A DNA stretch of 10,207 nt, taken from assembly GCA_027618625.1 (NCBI GenBank), contig JAQCER010000053.1:1-10207 (forward strand), given 5' to 3'. Below, piece after piece: positions 6,960 to 10,207 of this stretch; the first letter of the stretch is position 1; the number at the start of each line of letters is the position of its first letter. This DNA comes from Verrucomicrobiota bacterium (GTDB lineage: Bacteria > Verrucomicrobiota > Verrucomicrobiia > Verrucomicrobiales > DEV007). The notes beneath the pieces were generated by a model, which ran no database searches, was not told where the DNA came from, and saw nothing but the letters and a program-made list of their open reading frames with translations. A program made the translations under genes and the position numbers.

Positions 6960-9900
6960 TCACTGGCCGGGGTTACCCTGTTCCTCTGCGGAGATCGCCA
7001 GCCGCACCCAGAGCTGGGCAGGCGGGTTCTCGATCAAGGCACGCCGGTGGTCGTCCGGGTATTCCACCGTTTCCATCGGCAGCCATTGTGCAAGGTCAGT
7101 GGAAACTTCGAGCGCCGTGTCGACGCCGGTCTGGCGATCCGGCGCGAAGGGGTAGGTCACCCAGACTCCGCTTTCCGTCTCGACCATCGTCAGCCCGTCA
7201 GCTTCGCGGGACAGAGGATCGGTGCCGAGGGCATACTCCACGACATTCTCCAATCCGTCGAAGTCCGGGTCGGACGTTTCCTTTGCTCCCGCTAGGCCGA
7301 TGGCCGAAGCCCAAGTGGCGAAGTCCCCGATTACTTCGAAATCCGAGAGTTCGCTCCAGCTTCCGAAGGAATTTCCATCTTTCCGCTCGAACTCCCAGCG
7401 CAGGACATGGAGCCCCGCGTCCAGCTCCAGCGACATCCGCTGCCCGTCCTGAGTAGGCGGACGATTCGTCGGCACACCATCGACCAGAAGGCGAGGGCTG
7501 GGCCGACTTCCATCGGAAGACGACCGAGGCCGGGCCAGAGACCGTGGTCTCCAGCCAGCTCGACTGGCCCACGGCGATCTCTCCGGAAACGGCGCCAGGC
7601 CCGGGTTGTCCTGTCCAGGGAGCGTCCCCGCCCGTGCGCCACTTGAGCCCCGGCGCGCCGGCACCGAAGGCAAGCGGGACATCGATCCGCTCGACCGTGA
7701 AACCGTCGAGGGCGAGCCTGCGACCCGCCGCCCCTTGTCCAGCGGAGAAGGTGAGTGACCACTTGCCGCGCCCGAGCGGAACTTCCTGGAGGCTCCAGTC
7801 CCCCCGGACGGATGATCGAGCCCGTCCGCAGGAAATGCGATCCCCCGTCGTTGCGAACCAAAAGGTGTGGGGAAACCGCGGACTCGAAGGCCCTGGGAGG
7901 AATCGAATCTCTCGCGAAAAACCGCACGGTCGCCGGGCCCTCGACCGATGTGCGGAGAAACGCCGAATCGCCTGCGCCGGGAAGCTCGACGACCAAGGCG
8001 TCTTCGCCGTCGCGCGTGTCGCTTGGGTCCGTCGAGATGCCCCAGGGCGCGCTGCCGTAGGCCGTCCACGGAAGACCCGCGTCCATGTCGAGAGCCGCTG
8101 CCACCGGATCTACCGCCAGCGGCTCCACTTTGAGATCGTCGAGCGCGGCCGCGACGAGGTTGCTGGTCGCGGTCCAATCGACCGAGTGCGCGCCGGCCGG
8201 CAGCAGCAGATGTCCTCGGTTCCAGTCTCCACCTGCCGGACTGGGCTGCCAGCCCGCCCACCAATCCGAACCATCGTTGTCGATCCAGACGTTGATCCAG
8301 TCCCGATAGGAGAAGGAAACCCGGGCCGGGCCCTGGATGGTGGCGCGCAGGTCTGCCGTCCCGCCACCAACGGGCAGACGGTCCAGAATCACCGCGTCCT
8401 CCCCGTTCAGACTCGTGCTTAGACCGGCCAGGGCCGTCCAGCCGACGCCGCCCACCGCCCGCGGGCCAGCGGTGAATGTCAGTCCCGGCGCGTCGAGCGC
8501 CTCGGCGAAGTCTGTCACCCGTGCCGGAGTGAACACGAAGCGGTCGAGCCACAGCTCCGACTTGCGCGTGACGCCGAACTGCACGGTGTGAGAACCGGGC
8601 GGCAATGTGATTCCCTTCACGACCCAACTGTAGCCGATTGGCTCCAGATTCTTGAAGACGCCGTTGAGCTGCACCACCGCTGCGGAACCAGCGCCGTAGC
8701 CCGAACTCCCACGGATGGCGAAGCTCAGCACGCCGGGGCCGGTCAGGTCTGCCGACACCTGGGGCCCTCCATCATTGTCGAGTCTGCCGAAGAGCACCAC
8801 GGAGTCCTCGCCATCGGAGGCTGCAGCGGGAACGGAGAAAGCGTGTGCGCCGGTACCGTCTGCGAAGTCCACGTCGAGGGCTCCCCGAACGTCTCCCGAG
8901 GGATGGAAGATCGCCACTTCGTCCAGAAACGCCGCGTCGCCCGGCTGCATCGTCGCTCCATTGGTCGCCAGCTCCCAGCGCACCGTCTGTTCGCCCGACG
9001 GGACGGAAATCTCGAAGCGTCGCCAGTCGCCTGTGCCATCATCGCTCTGAGCCGCGCGCTCTCCCGAAACGGTCGTGACCAGCGAGGCCTCCAACGGCAG
9101 CGCGCTTCGCGCCCAATAGGAAACGAGCGCAGGGCCGGCGACGGGAAGCGTCAGCGTGCGGCGTTCCCGGGGATCGCCTGCCGCCAGAGGAGAAGCGTCG
9201 AACTTCACGGCGTCCGCACCATCGTGCGTGGTTGCAGACTGCGCCAACACGGCGTCACGGGCGGCCGCGATGCCGTCGAAGGGCGCGGTGGCGAAAAGTT
9301 CCGTGCCCCCGGGAAGGTCGAGCGCAGAGACCAGCGAGGCATCGACCGCTGTGCTGTAGTGGATGTCGTCCAGAGCGAACGGGTTCCAGGGATTGTCCTG
9401 GTACTGCATGATCCAGACGAGTTCCTGTCCTGCGCCTGCGGCGAGGCGGATGCTCTGCTGGGCGTAGCCGAAGTTGCCAAGGCTGGCGGTGCGGAAGAGT
9501 TGCATTCCGTCGCGACGCAAGGTCAGGGTTTCGCCGAGACCGGCCCAGATGGCCCACGAAAACGTGAGCAGACCAGGGCCGTCATAGGTGCGGAGGACGC
9601 GCCCGACGGCGTTCTGCTGGTTTCCAGAGAAGGAGAGCCCGCCGTTGCCAGCGAGGTCGTGCCCGTCCGCGATCGTGAAGTGGCCCGCCGGGCCGTCGCC
9701 GAAATCGACTTCGACCGCGCCGTCTCCCTCGGTATTTCCGCTGTCGAGAGTCTCCTCGAGCGTGACGGGCTCGACGCGCAGCTCACCTGAACCTGGCGCT
9801 GCGTGTTGAAACCGCAGCACGTCTCCCAGTCCCACCGCCTCAGGTCGCACGATGGCGGACCGGCGCTCCCAGCTCAATCGCTTTGTCAGGATTCCCCCGG

Positions 9901-10207
9901 AAGGCGCCTGCCAGGTCTCAAGCCCTGGAATAGACTGGCGTGTCCAGTAGCGCAACTGCCCGCCCAAAGTCGACGGCTGCCAGCGCAAAAGGTTCGCCGA
10001 GCCGTCCGGGATTCCTCCACCAAGGCGGGACACGATCGCCGCCTCGCCGGTTGGTCCCGGCTCGGCGGAGATCTCCCAACTTCCACCTTCCTCGACCCAC
10101 ACCGCCCCCGGGTCCCCCAGCGCCGACGCCGCAGGCAGCACCGCGCCTTCGTTCACTTCGAATCCGTCGAGCGCGAGTTCGTATTCGGCAAGGAAGCGGC
10201 AGACGTG
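6960..10207 (-). CDS. Large modular secreted/surface protein, 5' partial, two frameshifts (possible pseudogene)
   Basis: The leftward gene enters from beyond 10207, so its start and any signal peptide are missing. After correcting two +1 frameshifts, at least 1081 residues are encoded, ending at the TGA at 6960-6962. The reading frame is open from 10207 to the G6 run at 7800-7805, then continues in a second frame to about 7490-7503, then in the third frame to the stop. Uncorrected, the first frame runs on as an Arg-rich tail to a stop at 7331. The protein is a string of degenerate beta-type modules with the shared skeleton ALD ... DG-x-DA ... GPA-x-V-S-F-x-x-R ... LP-x-G-x-H-x-V-x-W ... LD, followed by a C-terminal calcium-binding-like domain. 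This architecture is familiar from large Verrucomicrobiota extracellular proteins. Adhesion, or binding of polysaccharide, is a guess; no catalytic domain is visible. The G+C content (65-68% in sampled lines) is higher than at the left of the window. Either a decaying gene or two sequencing errors would explain the frameshifts. Confidence 0.75.
6963..7319 (-). other. C-terminal domain of the modular protein
   Basis: About 119 residues after the last module. It opens with FATWASAIGL and the acidic motif SDPDFDGLENVVEYALGTDP (about 7217-7274). This has the D-x-D-x-D-G-x-x-x-x-x-E spacing of thrombospondin-3/EF-hand-like calcium sites (first Asp at 7269-7271). A beta-rich stretch follows (GVWVTYPFAPDRQTGVDT, ALEVSTDLAQW, LWVRLAI). 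This ending is common on secreted Verrucomicrobiota proteins and may serve folding or surface attachment. It does not match the PEP-CTERM or LPXTG signals. Confidence 0.6.
7488..7503 (-). other. Frameshift site 2: one extra base (or two missing)
   Basis: The second frame carries VSGPASVVFRWKSA up to about 7501, then loses sense. The third frame takes over with LLVDGVPTN from about 7490 and continues to the natural stop. The change needed is again +1 (one surplus base) or loss of two bases. No long homopolymer lies here, only short C runs, so a sequencing-error explanation is weaker than at the first site. Confidence 0.65.
7800..7805 (-). other. Frameshift site 1: extra G in a G6 run
   Basis: On the coding strand CGT CCG GGG GGA CTG becomes CGT CCG GGG GAC TGG if one G is dropped. 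Downstream of the run the uncorrected frame turns into Arg/Gly-rich text. The shifted frame instead continues the module with DWSLQEVPLGRGKWSLTF and ends it with the expected LALDGFTVE. A homopolymer is where either indel mutation or sequencing error is likely. Confidence 0.7.

Larger units (their letters stand above)
7320..10207 (-). repeat. Seven degenerate tandem protein modules plus the tail of an eighth
   Basis: Approximate modules, in protein order: tail of module 0 at 10133-10207 (ELALDGFEV), then 9758-10132, 9353-9757, 8906-9352, 8525-8905, 8117-8524, 7672-8116 and 7320-7671. They are about 115-150 residues each. Landmarks recur: GPGLLTFSW, GPALVSYWAR, GPGVLSFAIR, GPARVSFSY, GPATVRFFAR and GPASVVFRW mid-module, and ALDDIHYS, FLDEVAIF, LWLDRFVF, ALDDLKVEPL and LALDGFTVE at the ends. 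Divergence is high, so this is an old duplication and not a recent DNA repeat. The pattern suggests a jelly-roll (MAM/laminin-G-like) beta-sandwich, which is inference. Confidence 0.65.

Noticed and set aside
7800..7805. Programmed ribosomal frameshifting at the G6 run
   Set aside because: The needed shift is +1. The run lacks a known +1 signal such as a slow or stop codon context, and a second unrelated shift follows, which points to mutation or sequencing error.
7500..8627. Upstream part of the leftward frame that ends at 6960, read as an independent 555-codon gene
   Set aside because: Before about 7490 this frame is Arg/Gly/Ser-rich low-complexity text, and the true modules are in the other two leftward frames. 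Only its last part, from about 7490 down to 6960, is real coding sequence.
8588..9790. Rightward open frame of about 400 codons opposite the modular protein gene
   Set aside because: It is a complement shadow in G+C-rich DNA, with His/Arg-rich text and no family pattern, while the opposite strand carries conserved module motifs along its whole length.
1..10207. CRISPR, tRNA, rRNA, insertion sequence, integrase or toxin-antitoxin content
   Set aside because: I looked on both strands for short spaced repeats, tRNA-like arms, transposase motifs and small overlapping gene pairs and saw none.

Overview
The window most resembles a Verrucomicrobiota chromosome. The evidence is indirect: a large secreted protein built from degenerate beta-type modules and ending in a 'DPDFDGLENVVEYALGTDP' calcium-binding-like motif (a common ending in verrucomicrobial secreted proteins), a Gram-negative envelope gene set, and little recognisable Shine-Dalgarno sequence before the starts. 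There are no rRNA, tRNA, CRISPR, IS or phage features. Base composition rises across the window: 60-base samples give about 50% G+C in the first two genes, about 60% in the middle and 65-68% in the last gene.

Left part (1-2606): two divergent cell-wall genes share an A+T-rich intergenic region (1501-1619, about 29% G+C). Leftward is a secreted protein with four good LysM domains and one degenerate one. Rightward is a membrane-anchored zinc N-acetylmuramoyl-L-alanine amidase (Amidase_3) with all its metal and catalytic residues. The amidase gene ends in a rho-independent terminator whose stem-loop lies over the last codons of the convergent gene.

Middle (2592-6625): a leftward CreC-type sensor histidine kinase with no adjacent response regulator, then a rightward pair about 4 bases apart. 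The pair encodes an exported protein with an RlpA-like double-psi beta-barrel signature and a COG2509-type FAD-dependent oxidoreductase. LysM protein, amidase, CreC (linked to cell-wall stress in Gram-negative bacteria) and the RlpA-like protein suggest an envelope/peptidoglycan neighbourhood. That link is inference from gene content.

Right part (6626-10207): a 334-base spacer with a perfect 15-base inverted repeat and no convincing gene, then a leftward gene that enters from beyond the right edge. It encodes at least 1081 residues (after correction) of tandem degenerate modules of about 115-150 residues plus a C-terminal domain. Two +1 frameshifts about 300 bases apart spread the protein over all three leftward frames, so it is either a decaying gene or carries sequencing errors. 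I found no clear new defence, mobile or biosynthetic system. The items most worth checking are the frameshifted modular protein, the symmetric divergent control region, the RlpA-like protein and the orphan CreC.
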